This document shows positions 1 to 12,250 of a DNA stretch of 64,000 bases, in pieces. The notes beneath the pieces are model-generated. The model searched no databases, was not told the DNA's origin, and was given only the letters and a program-made list of their open reading frames with translations. The stretch comes from Beroe forskalii (taxonomy: Eukaryota; Ctenophora; Nuda; Beroida; Beroidae): the NCBI GenBank assembly GCA_011033025.1, contig WFMF01000093.1, positions 1 to 64,000 of the forward strand, given 5' to 3'. Both the position numbers and the translations under genes were made by a program. Each line of letters opens with the position of its first letter. Position 1 is the stretch's first letter.

Positions 1-1008
1 TGTCACATCCTCACCAGACGATCTGCCTGCACTCAAAGCATGGACTACGCACCTTAATAAGATTATAGACTGGACAGTAGTGCTAGATAATACCTAATGC
101 ATTACAACAATTATAAATTAATTCAATTTCAATATAAGTTACTTATGCGGATATCAACCTGTAAATATATGAGATACAAAATGAAAATTGCAACGGATAA
201 TGGTCAGTGCAGTCTTTGCCATACCTCCTTAGAAACTCTAGAACATATATTCTAAAATGCCCCACACACACAGCTATTCCTAGATAAGCTGCAAAAATTC
301 ATTAAGAATAACATAGACGCCTATTAGTGATAGAAATAAGATATTCTTCATGCTGTAACCATATCGACCCGACCATTAATTATCTAAATCTATCTGCTAA
401 ATGGTACATAAGTAAGAACTTTCAAAACTAAGTCTCTAGATTGGCTAGAATATACGAGATATACGAAATTCGCGTTAAACGGCGATAGATCAAATATCCG
501 CGTTATTCTACTGGAGAAACTGACTCCGTGATCTAGATACTCTTCATCTCTCTCGATTATCTCGTTCTGCTCTTCCCTCCTGAATTCTATCTCTTTTTCT
601 GACACCTTCAGATCTTGTGCTGTGCCAGGGTTGGTAAATCTGACGTGGTGAGAGCTGTCTGCTGATGAGGTATTATATGAAATTACAAAAACCAAAAATC
701 GAAAAATGTAGAAAAACACAAAAAAAGAAAAATAAAGTAAAGAACGTAAAACAAAATAAAAAGAAAAGAAAAGAAAAATTTAGTTTATTTTAATTTATTT
801 TAATTTATTTTAATTTATTTTCATATTTACTTTTTATTTCAGGTATTTCAGATTTTGTGGGATGAGGGCTGAGGCAATAGACAATGGAAAAATGTCACTG
901 TTAAAGTCCATGTACACGATGATGAATGTGACAGGATGTGAGAGCGCCCTAACAAGGAGCTCAGTGATCATTCGCCACACTCTGAGTGAAAAAAAAGAAA
1001 AAAAAAAA
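1..1008. other. AT-rich spacer, no firm gene
   Basis: Mostly AT-rich sequence with an A/T simple repeat at about 783-838 and A-rich runs near 720-780 and 990-1010. A possible plus-strand exon follows a TTTCAG acceptor-like site near 848 and stays open to about 1000, but it has no recognisable family and no clear donor. A possible minus-strand exon is listed separately. Confidence 0.5.
525..661 (-). CDS. possible internal exon, unknown gene
   Basis: On the minus strand a CATCAG acceptor is followed by an open, charged stretch (motif VSEKEIEFRREEQNEIIERD) that ends at a GGA|GTCAGT donor-like site. The composition (many E, R, D) is more protein-like than its AT-rich surroundings, and both splice borders are plausible. 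No family was recognised and no partner exon could be placed in the window; it may be chance. Confidence 0.3.
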
Positions 1009-4000
1009 AGAAAATGCTGCTTTCAGAATTTTGAATTTCGGCCATTTTCACGATTTACAGCCTCTTAAAAACCCCATTTCTGGCCTAAAAAAGGACTTCT
1101 TTGTCAATAATTGTCCACAACGACCAAAAATAAGGCTGAAAACTGCTTTTCCCATGTTACTGCCTTGCAGGGAGTGTACTAGAACCAAATAATGATGCAT
1201 TTATACACAGAGTTTTCCCCAAGTCCAATTGTGTCAGAGTATTTTCTGAATTTTGATCAGTATCTCGGGGGGGGGGGGTCCTCCTAGTAAACTTACTAGT
1301 TAACTCATGAAATTTTGCAGGTCAGTACAGTTTGATCCAACTAAGAAAATGCTGCTTTCAGAATTTTGAATTTCGGCCATTTTCACGATTTACAGCCTCT
1401 TAAAAACCCCATTTTTGGCCTTAAAAAGGACTTCTTTGTCAATAATTGTCCACAACGACCAAAAATAAGGCTGAAAACTGCTTTTATCCATGTGACTGGC
1501 TTCCAGAGAGTGTACTAGAACCAAATAATGATGCATTTATACACAGAGTTTTCCCCCAGGTCCAATTGTGTCAGAGTATTTTCTGAATTTTGATCAGTAT
1601 CTCAGGGGAGGGGGTCGTCCTATTAAACTTACTAGTTAACTCATGAAATTTTGCAGGTCAGTACAGTTTGATCCAACTAAGAAAATGCTGCTTTCAGAAT
1701 TTTGAATTTCGGCCATTTTCACGATTTATAGCCTCTTAAAAACCCCATTTCTGGCCTAAAAAAGGACTTCTTTGTCAATAATTGTCCACAACGACCAAAA
1801 ATAAGGCTGAAAACTGCTTTTTCTATGTGACTGCTTTCCAGAGAGTGTACTAGAACCAAATAATGATGCATTTATACACAGAGTTTCCCCCAAGTCCAAT
1901 TGTGTCAGAGTATTTTCTGAATTTTGATCAGTATCTCGGGGGGGGGGGGTCGTCTAGTAAACTTACTAGTTAACTCATGAAATTTTGCAGGTCAGTACAG
2001 TTTGATCCAACTAAAAAATGCTGCTTTCAGAATTTTGAATTTCGGCCATTTTCACGATTTACAGCCTCTTAAAAACCCCATTTTTGGCCTTAAAATGGAC
2101 TTCTTTGTCTATAGTTGTCCACAACGACCAAAAAATAAGGCTGAAAACTGCTTTTCCCCATTTGACTGCCTTCCAGGGAGTGTACTAGAACCAAATAATG
2201 ATGCATTTAATCACAGAGTTTTCTCCATGTCCAATTGTGTCAGAGTATTTTCTGAATTTTAATCAGTATCTCGGGGGGGGTCCTCTAATAAACTTACTAG
2301 TTAACTCATGAAATTTTGCAGGTCAGTACAGTTTGATCCAACTAAGAAAATGCTGCTTTCAGAATTTTGAATTTCGGCCATTTTCACGATTTACAGCCTC
2401 TTAAAAACCCCATTTCTGGCCTAAAAAAGGACTTCTTTGTCAATAATTGTCCACAACGACCAAAAATAAGGCTGAAAACTGCTTTTTCCCATGTGACTGC
2501 CTTCCAGGGAGTGTACTAGAACCAAATAATGATGCATTTATACACAGAGTTTTCCCCAAGTCCAATTGTGTCAGAGTATTTTCTGAATTTTGATCAGTAT
2601 CTCGGGGGGGGGGTCGTCCTATTAAACTTACTAGTTAACTCATGAAATTTTGCAGGTCAGTACAGTTTGATCCAACTAAGAAAATGCTGCTTTCAGAATT
2701 TTGAATTTCGGCCATTTTCACGATTTACAGCCTCTTAAAAACCCCATTTCTGGCCTAAAAAAGGACTTCTTTGTCAATAATTGTCCACAACGACCAAAAA
2801 TAAGGCTGAAAACTGCTTTTTCCCATGTGACTGCCTTCCAGGGAGTGTACTAGAACCAAATAATGATGCATTTATACACAGAGTTTTCCCAAGTCCAATT
2901 GTGTCAGAGTATTTTCTGAATTTTGATCAGTATCTGGGGGGGGGGGTCGTCCTATTAAACTTACTAGTTAACTCATGAAATTTTGCAGGTCAGTACAGTT
3001 TGATCCAACTAAGAAAATGCTGCTTTCAGAATTTTGAATTTCGGCCATTTTCACGATTTAAAGCCTCTTAAAACCCCATTTCTGGCCTAAAAAAGGACTT
3101 CTTTGTCAATAATTGTCCACAAGGACCAAAAATAAGGCTGAAAACTGCTTTTTCCCATGTGACTGCTTTCCAGGGAGTGTACTAGAACCAAATAATGATG
3201 CATTTATACACAGAGTTTTCCCAAGTCCAATTGTGTCAGAGTATTTTCTGAATTTTGATCAGTATCTCGGGGGGGGGTCCTCCTATTAAACTTACTAGTT
3301 AACTCATGAAATTTTGCAGGTCAGTACAGTTTGATCCAACTAAGAAAATGCTGCTTTCAGAATTTTGAATTTCGGCCATTTTCACGATTTACAGCCTCTT
3401 AAAAACCCCATTTTTGGCCTAAAAAAGGACTTCTTTGTCAATAATTGTCCACAACGACCAAAAATAAGGCTGAAAACTGCTTTTTCCCATGTGACTGCCT
3501 TCCAGGGAGTGTACTAGAACCAAATAATGATGCATTTATACACAGAGTTTTCCCCAAGTCCAATTGTGTCAGAGTATTTTCTGAATTTTGATCAGTATCT
3601 CGGGGGGGGGGGGTCCTCCTAGTAAACTTACTAGTTAACTCATGAAATTTTGCAGGTCAGTACAGTTTGATCCAACTAAGAAAATGCTGCTTTCAGAATT
3701 TTGAATTTCGGCCATTTTCACGATTTACAGCCTCTTAAAAACCCCATTTCTGGCCTAAAAAGGACTTCTTTGTCAATAATTGTCCACAACGACCAAAAAT
3801 AAGGCTGAAAACTGCTTTTTCCCATGTGACTGCCTTCCAGGGAGTGTACTAGAACCAAATAATGATGCATTTATACACAGAGTTTTCCCCAAGTCCAATT
3901 GTGTCAGAGTATTTTCTGAATTTTGATCAGTATCTCGGGGGGGGGGGTCCTCTAGTAAACTTACTAGTTAACTCATGAAATTTTGCAGGTCTGTACAGTT

Positions 4001-4165
4001 TGATCCAACTAAGAAAATGCTGCTTTCAGAATTTTGAATTTCGGCCATTTTCACGATTTACAGCCTCTTAAAACCCCCATTTTTGGCCTAAAAAAGGACT
4101 TCTTTGTCAATAATTGTCCACAACGACCAAAAATAAGGCTGAAAACTGTTTTTTCCCATGTGACT
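1009..4165. repeat. satellite array, about 333-bp unit, about 9.5 copies
   Basis: Successive copies of AAAATGCTGCTTTCAGAATT recur near 1010, 1346, 1682, 2016, 2346, 2681, 3015, 3345, 3680 and 4014, so the unit is about 330-336 bp. Every unit contains a G-run of variable length (about 7-12), the string TTTTGCAG|GTCAGT that looks like an acceptor joined to a donor, and TTCCAG|GGAGTG. Copies differ by single bases and homopolymer lengths. The array ends abruptly at about 4165 within a unit. Short open frames inside it simply repeat with the unit and are not genes. Confidence 0.95.
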
Positions 4166-4340
4166 GCCATCCAAATTGTCCTTGTCCGTTTTTCATTTCA
4201 ATAAATCCAGTTATGGATTCAGTTCAATGCCTGGTTAACCAATATATCGAATTTGGTTTGGTTAACCAATCGTTTTCTAAACGGTTTATTGCATAATCAA
4301 TATATTGGGTTAGGGTATCATTTTTGGTTGGCTATGATTT

Positions 4341-4519
4341 GAAGCGCCCGTAACGTTCTTCGGTCGATCGAATGGAATTGGTCGATCGAAACAACTAAAT
4401 ATTGCTCATTTAAACACGATTCAAGTCATTAGGGACCAGTAAAACTCATCATTCGTTTCAATGGAGTCGATCAATCGACCAATTCCATTCGATCGACCGA
4501 CGAACGTTACAGGCGCCTG
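4341..4519. mobile_element. foldback MITE-like element
   Basis: Two inverted arms of about 45 bp (4344-4391 and 4455-4518) flank about 65 bp. The arms share GGTCGATCGAATGGAATTGG and an outer GCGCC(C/T)GTAACGTTC. There is no coding capacity. The structure is that of a non-autonomous DNA element; target duplication is not clear. Confidence 0.7.
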
Positions 4520-4697
4520 ATTTATGATGAAAAAATAAATTTTCTATTTACTGAAAATGCCTGGTTTAAATGCCCCGGTTTCGTTTGTGCCAATTGGCTT
4601 TTTGAATTTGGAACAATTGGTATAGTGGCACCCCCTTTTGGGGGCATCACATATTCATGATTTTTATTGCTAATTATGAGGTCAATAATGCTATCTA

Positions 4698-5549
4698 ATG
4701 ATTGAGGTCTTCATGGCAATGCTTCGGTTTGCCGGGGTGCAAATGCTTGTTACTGCTGACAAAGCACTGAACCTACAAAAAGCATCAGATTGTATAGCAA
4801 GAGCGGCCAAGGCAGGTGCCCAACTTGTTTCCTTGCCTGAGTGCTTTAACAGTCCATATGGGAATCAGTATTTTGCTGAGTATGCTGAAAAGATCCCTGA
4901 TGGACCAACCACAAAGTACCTTCAGAATTTAGCTAAAGAGCACAAAGTGTACTTGATTGGGGGTTCCATTCCAGAGGAATTTGACGGGGCTCTGTACAAT
5001 ACAAGCTTGGCATTCAACCCCAATGGGGACCTGGTTGCAAAACACCGGAAAGTGCACCTCTTTGACATTGATATCCCCGGAAAAATCCGATTTCAGGAAT
5101 CAGAAACACTTTCTCCAGGCAACTCAGTCACAGTCTTTGACGTTAATGAGTTCAAAGTTGGCATTGGTATCTGTTACGATCTCAGGTTTCCTGAACTCGC
5201 CCATCTTATGCGACTGAAAGGTGCCCACCTTCTCGTATATCCGGGAGCATTCAACATGACAACAGGTCCCATTTACTTCGAGCTGCTGACTCGATCCCGG
5301 GCAGTAGACAATCAGGTGTACTGTGCCAGTATTGCCCCAGCTCTGGATGAGAGCGCTTCTTACCACAGCTGGGGACACTCGACCATAAGTTCTCCTAGTG
5401 GGCAGATAGTCGATAGTGTAAAGCATGAGGAGGGAATTATTTACTGTGATATTGAGATGAGCGTGATTGATGGGGTTAGGGAGTCGATACCTACGTGGAA
5501 ACAGAAGAGGGAAGATGTTTATAAAGTCGTGAATGTGAGTGATCAGTGA
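4698..5549 (+). CDS. NIT2: omega-amidase / nitrilase-family protein NIT2
   Basis: Carbon-nitrogen hydrolase of the NIT2 branch; the family removes the amide of alpha-ketoglutaramate and alpha-ketosuccinamate, closing the glutamine transaminase cycle in cytosol and mitochondria. The frame gives 283 residues, close to the usual 276. The catalytic triad is visible: Glu48 in LPECFNSPYG, Lys118 in KHRKVHLFDIDIPGK, Cys159 in GIGICYDLRFPE. YPGAFNMTTGP and RSRAVDNQVY are also NIT2-like. The first Met precedes the family start by a few residues; Met6 (4713) or Met8 (4719) fits the family better, since FAGVQ is the normal first beta strand. The gene is uninterrupted, whereas vertebrate NIT2 has many introns and the next genes here are spliced; it could be an old retrocopy, but the frame is intact and no poly(A) scar is seen. 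Confidence 0.95.
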   Translation: MIEVFMAMLRFAGVQMLVTADKALNLQKASDCIARAAKAGAQLVSLPECFNSPYGNQYFAEYAEKIPDGPTTKYLQNLAKEHKVYLIGGSIPEEFDGALYNTSLAFNPNGDLVAKHRKVHLFDIDIPGKIRFQESETLSPGNSVTVFDVNEFKVGIGICYDLRFPELAHLMRLKGAHLLVYPGAFNMTTGPIYFELLTRSRAVDNQVYCASIAPALDESASYHSWGHSTISSPSGQIVDSVKHEEGIIYCDIEMSVIDGVRESIPTWKQKREDVYKVVNVSDQ

Positions 5550-6548
5550 TGTGGTCCATATTTGCAACGAATTCTAAATTAGTTAGTTGGATTTTTCGTG
5601 ATTTTAATGTATCATGTGAGTTAGTTGGATTTGATATTCATTGTTTGTTAAATATTTCGGTTCATTTATTGTGATTTAAATCTTTGATTTCAAATTAGTT
5701 ATTTTGTATTTTGTACTTGCATCTTTATTTTTATGGTCAAGTGTGTTTCTCAATATGTGAAATATTTGAATTCGCAACCTTTTTAAAGTTCAAATGATAA
5801 GCATCAAATTTCAAGGCAATTCAAATTCCTTAAAATTTCATTTGAGAAGGAACATAAGACAATAACATTGCACGTGCAAAACCACAAAATAACCTTGGAG
5901 TTAATCAGAATTATTTCAATTTGTCCCATTGTACCAAGATTGTATTGTTGAGTGCGACTTATCGGTAAAACGCTTCAAGATTCTTATTGTGCTATTGGCG
6001 CAAAAATTGCGCGCGCCGGTCGCGCGCATCTATACCGTGGGAATTTTCTGATAATGAAAACAAAAAAGGCAAAATCGCTGCTTTGGCGTCTTGAAATTGC
6101 AAGTTAAATGTACATAAAATGACGCCTGCTTATTTTTGTCAAATTGCCGATATTCAGATTTAAGACAAAAATGTACTAAATACTTATCATGACTTTCGAT
6201 TCATGTTTATCTTGATTTAGCAAGACTCAAAACAATGAATGATTTACCGATACTTTTTATCTTAGCAATGTGACATAAAGAAGAAGAAAGGAGAAGAAGA
6301 AGAAAAGGTTATGGCAGCTGGCAACGATGATAGTGAGTTTTGAATTAATGCTTCAACATACCCTTCAAAAAGTCTGATACCGTAAATTCAGTCCTTATTG
6401 CCTTAACAACTGTCCTATGTGTCAATGCAGATTACTGACTTAACAAAATAGTGCCTCGTTAGTAGCACAAATGCAATCTGCGATAGATAATCCTCTTCTA
6501 TTATTGGATTTATTTCAATGAAGCTGCTCTTAATATCAGTTATATAAT
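5550..6548. other. intergenic, nothing recognised
   Basis: AT-rich spacer between NIT2 and MED31. It holds one CG-rich patch near 6000-6035 (GCGCGCGCCGGTCGCGCGC) and a purine run near 6279-6308. No exon or repeat family was recognised. Confidence 0.5.
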
Positions 6549-6566
6549 ATGATATCCGCAGTTACC

Positions 6567-7629
6567 ATGGAAAGTTTCGACGAGGAAAGTCAGCGATTTA
6601 CTGTGGAACTGGAGTTTGTTCAGTGTCTAGCGAACCCAGATTACCTGAACTGTAAGTCTATTGGTTATTGTACCAATCCCGTTAAAATAGTACCATGCAA
6701 CTTATCAACACTTGGGTTCGTATCCATTGATTAGTACTCGGCTTATCCTCATGCAATTACTAAAAGTACCGCCATGTTAAATCAGCGTATAACTGATGAG
6801 TGGTATGCTTCTATGCTGTACAAGTGTAAATTGTGCCTTCCCCACTGTTCACTTTTTGCAATGAAGTAGAGTCTTCTGACCACGTTTTTAATCCTAAGTT
6901 AGCAACAAATTCCATCTTTTCAGACCTAGCGCAGCACAACTACTTTAAAGAGGATGAGTTTGTGAACTACCTGAAGTATCTTCTGTACTGGAAGGATCCG
7001 AAGTACGCAGCCTTCATTAAGTGAGTTAAGCCTAACCTTCTCGATAACAATCACACTTCCCTTAAACCAAATCAAACCCTGTAGACTTAAAAGCTCTTGA
7101 AATAAGTATTTTTCAGGAGTTACGTCATTATCATAGATAATGAAGGCACTCATTATAAATGGGAGACTACCAAGACCATCCCCAAATTCTTACTCTCGTT
7201 GGCAACTTGCTTTCTATCTAAACATAACACTCTTCACTTTTCCATTTTCCCAGGTTTCCCCAATGTCTGGCCATGCTGGACCTCCTACAAAACGCTAAGT
7301 TTAGAGACGAACTGGTCAATGTACCCTGCACCCGGTTCATTCAGACCCAGCAGATGCATCACTGGGCACATCATTTCAGAAGGAGGGCTAACATGGTTAA
7401 CAATACTGCGCCCAAAAAAGAAGAAGGTAAAATGAATTGAAATCAAATTGTGTTAGATAGACACCATAGTTGATTGTATACTTGTCAAATTACTACATCT
7501 GTTCGAAAAATATCAAATAATGTTTGTAATTTTTCCAGCTCTGGCACATAACCAGCGATATTATAACTTTTATTCATAGTTTCAGTTAAAGTTGAGCCCA
7601 GAGCTGTGAAAGAAGAGCCCAGAAAGTGA
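6567..7629 (+). CDS. MED31: Mediator subunit 31, four exons
   Basis: MED31 (SOH1) belongs to the middle module of the Mediator coactivator that links transcription factors to RNA polymerase II. Exons: 6567-6651, 6924-7020, 7254-7426, 7586-7629; all borders are GT-AG and phases agree (1, 2, 1). The joined protein has 132 residues, the length typical of animal MED31. Hallmarks in order: RFTVELEFVQCLANPDYLN, LAQHNYFKEDEFVNYLKYL, YWKDPKYAAFIK, FPQCLAMLDLLQ, FRDELVN. An upstream in-frame ATG at 6549 would add six residues; 6567 has the better context (ACCATGG) and fits the family. If intron 3 is retained, the frame stops at 7440 with a slightly different tail; the spliced tail (VKVEPRAVKEEPRK) is more likely. 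Confidence 0.92.
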
Positions 7630-7970
7630 GCAATAACCCTGACTTCTACAACAGAAGAAGTTTCTCTACGTTAAGCTCACGTCACCAAACAAGGGCTGAT
7701 ATTACCTCCAGAACGTTAGAATAATTTGGGTTAGAATGATGACAATAGCAAGCTTGATATCAGAGTAACACTTAAAATGAGCGCATTTTAACGTTATTTA
7801 TCTCCGGATCATCGAATCGTTAACATTGCTAAATTATTTAGATCCTGCCCATTATTTATGCTCCTAATCGGAAATCAATACTCTCTCGGCGTAAATTTAA
7901 ACCCAAAATAAGAATCATTGAGCTATGAATTCCGTGTCCTTTCCAAGTCGTTGGATTTAAAAGTTAAAGT

Positions 7971-9744
7971 TCAGTCTGCTTGAGACGACCTGCTCTGCCT
8001 CTTCTTCCTCTTGCTGGGGTCCCCACCACTGGAGGTCGCCCTCCTGTCTTTCCTGCGGTCTCCTGATGTGCCCCTGTAATTGTGAAGTAGAAATTAGTAA
8101 TAGTGAAGTAAACAGTAGTAGGTAGGTAGAGTGCGCTTCCTAGGAAGCGCTATGACATACGACAAATCTCCTGATAAAAGACGACTGAAGGGTAACGGGA
8201 TCATTTGGATCGAATATACAGAAATCGGTAAATCAAACCATTTAAAATTCAATTTCCTCATTATCTTCCTTTTAACTCAAATGTTCATATAGTACCTGGA
8301 GGAGCTTCTGTTTTTGCCGCTGGGTGGTTTCTGCTTCTTGTCGTGTGAAACTGAAACTGCCAGCTTGGTGGCCAGTCTCAGTCGGTTTAGTTTCCGTGTG
8401 CTACTCGCCACAGCCGCACCCTCGACCCATGTTGGAATGTCCAGATTATCTGGTTGGTGGGACGAAAATCGAAATAAATCAAATGTGTTTTAGCTTCACT
8501 TCCCTTTTATAGAGCACAATAAGTTCAATGAATGGTGGGGATTTGAAAATTGACTTTTAAGCACCATTTTGTCGTACGCGACGAAGGGGAAAGCATTTTC
8601 ATCCCTTGAAACATATATATCAGATATCTAAAACTATGAATTATGAAAGTTATGCTGTCGACTGCACTGGGAAGCAATTTAAACTATAAATTCATAGCAT
8701 AATATGCTCATATTAACCTAGTATGAGAGGAAATGTGAGACACGCTTTCTGAAGGAGAGGTATGTGGATTTGATTGCCAGTCTCGTCGTCTGAGGAGTAA
8801 TTTAGAGAATTAACAGGGATTTTGAATATGGGAGTTCTTTTAACATTTAAACAAAACGTTGTCTATGAAAGAATTCTAGGGAGAAAGAAAGAAGAAACGG
8901 CCTATTCATATCGTCTGCCATCAAAATGAACTCTTTAACTCTTTAAACCAATCCACTAGAGTTCAATCAGAGCATGAATGAGACCCCCATTCACTGGATG
9001 ATAAAACCTAAGTAACTCACACTCCAGTTTGACGAGAATGTATTCCCCTCTGTCTGTGTTAACCAGGTATTTTGAGGCGTCCAACTGGTGGAATTGGGAC
9101 AGGTAGTCCAGGTTCTGTAGGTTGCCCCGCGTGTCAGATAGGTCTATCATCTCTGGGGCGACAAATTGGGGCTGTGACAGCTATAATCCAACAAACTCAA
9201 AAACCTGTCCAAATTCACTGAAACCAGATGATTAAACATCTTCAATTGACAATTCCCTGTGACCATCACGGTTAAAATGGTGTCAGGAAATGATTTCCTA
9301 TTCCTTCTCCATTCTGAACTTTATTAAACTCGTGCCAGGGAAATTGATCCTTGCATCTTAACGAAACTTGAGGGCTTACCCGCCTGGTCTGGTCAGCAGG
9401 AGTACTTCGTCTTCTGATATCATCCAGAAGGTTCCTTACTTGACAGTTCGGATTACACACCAACTCCTTCTTTTCTGAAAAGAAATGTAATAGCCCATCA
9501 ATCATCAGGGTTTAACCCATGAGTGTGCAATCACTGATAACTTTTCTGTTCGTCATCGGAGTATTCTAATTATAATGTGCTTTTTAGTAAGTGTGTTGGA
9601 TTGAGTGCCCCAGGCTGGACTTCAGTTGATCTTGATCGGATCAGGCAATGAATCACAAGCAATTGACAGTTTAACTTAGAAATAAATCTTACCACCGTAA
9701 TGAACTCTGATGAAGGTCCCGTGGGTTTCTGCTACTTGAGTCAT
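7971..9744 (-). CDS. CXorf65 / C22orf15-like small protein, five exons
   Basis: Exons on the minus strand: 9744-9693, 9474-9380, 9171-9021, 8449-8296, 8073-7971. All are bounded by AG and GT, and the phases (1, 0, 1, 2) join into one frame of 184 residues, close to human CXorf65 (about 183). The N-terminal half shows the family pattern: a short beta strand (GTFIRVHYG), NPNCQVRNLLDDIRRR, then EMIDLSDTRGNLQNL and KYLVNTDRGEYILVKLE, a ubiquitin-like arrangement. The C-terminus is basic and low-complexity (KRKKRQSRSSQAD). Function of the family is unknown; vertebrate members are mostly testis or cilia associated by report. The gene converges on MED31, with stop codons about 340 bp apart. Family identity is from remembered motifs and needs a profile search; the exon structure itself is strong. 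Confidence 0.78.
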
Positions 9745-11030
9745 CTTGAAAATCTCACAGATTATGAAAAATAAAAAGGTGCAGTCGAAAGGTAAATCAA
9801 CTTATTGACTGAGTACCTCCATATATATCAAGGACTAAGGATACAAATTTAATTCCAAAGGTAATGACAAAGAAATCGTGATTGGGATGAGACCAAACGA
9901 CTTTTGCCGTTTACTATGGCGGAGGAATGGTGTGAAATAACCATGAATTGGGAAATCTGATCCCTGTAAAATACTCGATCTTGCAATCCGATGCTGTGGC
10001 GTGGCAGATTCGAAAAGTTAATAATTGAATCTGATGGTTCTATTAAGGAAATATTATTATCGTTAAAAACGCTGTGGTTACTATATAGTGACAATGACAT
10101 CTGGATGATAGTCAGAGCAGAACATTCTGGAAGACTGAAAACTTTCGATCAGATGAGGTCAGATGCTTCTCATCTGTTCGGCACAAAATTCTGGATTTTA
10201 GATTGCCAGTTGCATCGTATATAAGGAATTTAATAAATATCCCTGAAATCCGACTGTCCTGGATGCCCAATCACTTAACTAAACAACAAACTAAAAACTT
10301 TGATAAACAAACTGCACACTGGTTTGGAGAGTGTTTTATGAAAAACGCTGTGCTCTTTTATCACTGTGTTTATGATCCGCACTTTCACGAGTCATATCAA
10401 ACACAATCTGAAACAGCTGTCGCGTGTGATCGTGCTGATTACGTATTCACAAGTAAAATTACTTGGGGATCCGCAATATTCATCCAATCACGTTTTATTG
10501 ATAATTTCAAGTTAATTTCCGCCTGATATTATCGTAATTCCTGGCTACTTTTATGATGATTGGCATGTACATTGAACATTACGCATGATGATGGAATGAT
10601 GCAACTTCAAGATAAGAATATCGAAAATGGTGGTGAAATGGCAAGCGTGACAAATAGGAAATATTGTTTTGAACATATGGCTGTCTGTTTATTTTAATAT
10701 AGTACACTCCCATTATTTAATCATGTACAATGTATTTGTGATGGATATTGCTCTTGATATGCTTAAAAAGTGGATTCCTATTTAGTTTCCATGGCAACAT
10801 AATTTATTACGGGAGAAGTAGAGCAAAGGCGCCGTTGATGATGTTAATATGTTGACAAATTCATTTTATATTACTCAATTTCGATGATTTATCACTTATA
10901 ACATCATTTTGAATAGTTTCGGGACAGGCCCATATTATGTATTACGTAGTTCACGCGAATTTAGACATGCACTATAAAATAGCTGGATACATTATTGCAT
11001 GAGCTTCATAACATGAAGATCCTTTCTCTC
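9745..11030. other. unassigned region with one open frame
   Basis: A plus-strand frame is open from 10098 to 10526 and contains WMPNHLTKQQTKNFDKQTAH, which looks protein-like. A second frame (9991-10224) overlaps it. No family was recognised, no clear acceptor precedes either, and the two would need a frameshift to join. It could be a decayed gene or an exon of an unknown one. The remainder to 11030 is AT-rich and shows nothing. Confidence 0.3.
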
Positions 11031-11896
11031 TGCACCACTCCAAATACCCCCTTGTCTGCACATGTCCACCACTCCAAATACCCCCTTGTCTGCACACGTC
11101 CACCACTCCAAATACCCCCTTGTCTGCACACGTCCACCACTCCAAATACCCCCTTGTCTGCACACGTCCACCCCTCCAAATACCCCTTGTCTGCACACGT
11201 CCACCACTCCAAATACCTCCCTTGTCTGCACACGTCCACCCCTCCAAATACCCCCCTTGTCTGCACACGTCCACCACTCCAAATACCCCTTGTCTGCACA
11301 CGTCCACCACTCCAAATACCCCCTTGTCTGCACGTCCACCACTCCAAATACCCCTTGTCTGCACACGTCCACCACTCCAAATACCCCCTTGTCTGCACAC
11401 GTCCACCACTCCAAATACCCCTTGTCTGCACACGTCCACCACTCCAAATACCCCCTTGTCTACACACGTCCACCACTCCAAATACCCCCTTGTCTGCACA
11501 CGTCCACCACTCCAAATACCCCCTTGTCTGCACACGTCCACCACCAAATACCCTTGTCTGCACACGTCCACCACCTCCAAATACCCCTTGTCTGCACACG
11601 TCCACCACTCCAAATACCCCCTTGTCTGCACACGTCCACCACTCCAAATACCCCTTGTCTGCACACGTCCACCACTCCAAATACCCCCTTGTCTGCACAC
11701 GTCCACCACTCCAAATACCCCCTTGTCTGCACACGTCCACCACTCCAAATACCCCCTTGTCTGCACACGTCCTCCACTCCAAATAACCCCTTGTCTGCAC
11801 ACGTCCACCACTCTGAATACCCCCTTGTCTGCACACGTCCACCACACCAAATACCCCCTTGTCTGCACACGTCCACCACTCCAAATACCCCCTTGG
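11031..11896. repeat. 34-bp minisatellite array A, about 25 copies
   Basis: The unit is CCACCACTCCAAATACCCCC followed by TTGTCTGCACACGT, 33-35 bp because the C-run varies from 4 to 6. A few units lack CTCC or CA. Long frames on both strands exist only because 34-bp units cycle through all three frames without a stop; they are not genes. The same unit in the same orientation forms a second array at 18280-19557. Confidence 0.97.
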
Positions 11897-11904
11897 CACA
11901 TGCT

Positions 11905-12250
11905 ATGTCCCTGTTTGTTCGCGTTCTACGAACACGCGCGCTTGTCCTAAAACGTTGTAGGACCTATTTTGCGCACAGCGCGCGCGTGTGTTCGTAGAAT
12001 AAAGGCGCGTGCGCAACGTAGGACAAGGAACGTTGCGCCGAGCGCGCGAGGGTAGGGTAACATCTTACGATAAGCCTGCGGCATAGGCGTGCGTAAGCGC
12101 ACAGTTGCCAGATGTTGTCTACTTGTCTGCCCCATATCCTTTTTCAGACTCTTTAAACAAGTTGAAGCATATGCCTGTTCGTGTTGCGCTGCGCGTTTCC
12201 GTAGGGAAGCGCTGCGCGCGTAGGCACACCTATGCAGGCCTAGGAACTCA
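11905..12250. repeat. CG-rich dispersed repeat
   Basis: It contains GTAGGACCTATTTTGCGC, GCGCGCGTGTTCGTAGAA and many GCGC steps in an otherwise AT-rich setting. Closely related strings (GTAGGACCTATTT, CGCGCGTGTTCAGAGAACACGC) occur at 29155-29210 and, inverted, at 61165-61225. It is a member of an interspersed family; ends and coding capacity were not found. Confidence 0.6.

Noticed and set aside
5124-5567. 147-codon minus-strand frame
   Set aside because: Antisense shadow of NIT2, whose catalytic motifs fix the coding strand.
9991-10224. Second open frame overlapping the 10098-10526 frame
   Set aside because: Overlaps without a joining splice site; no family in either frame.
11031-11896. CRISPR-like array of about 34-bp repeats
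   Set aside because: Units are joined head to tail with no unique spacers, vary in length at C-runs, and the genome is eukaryotic.
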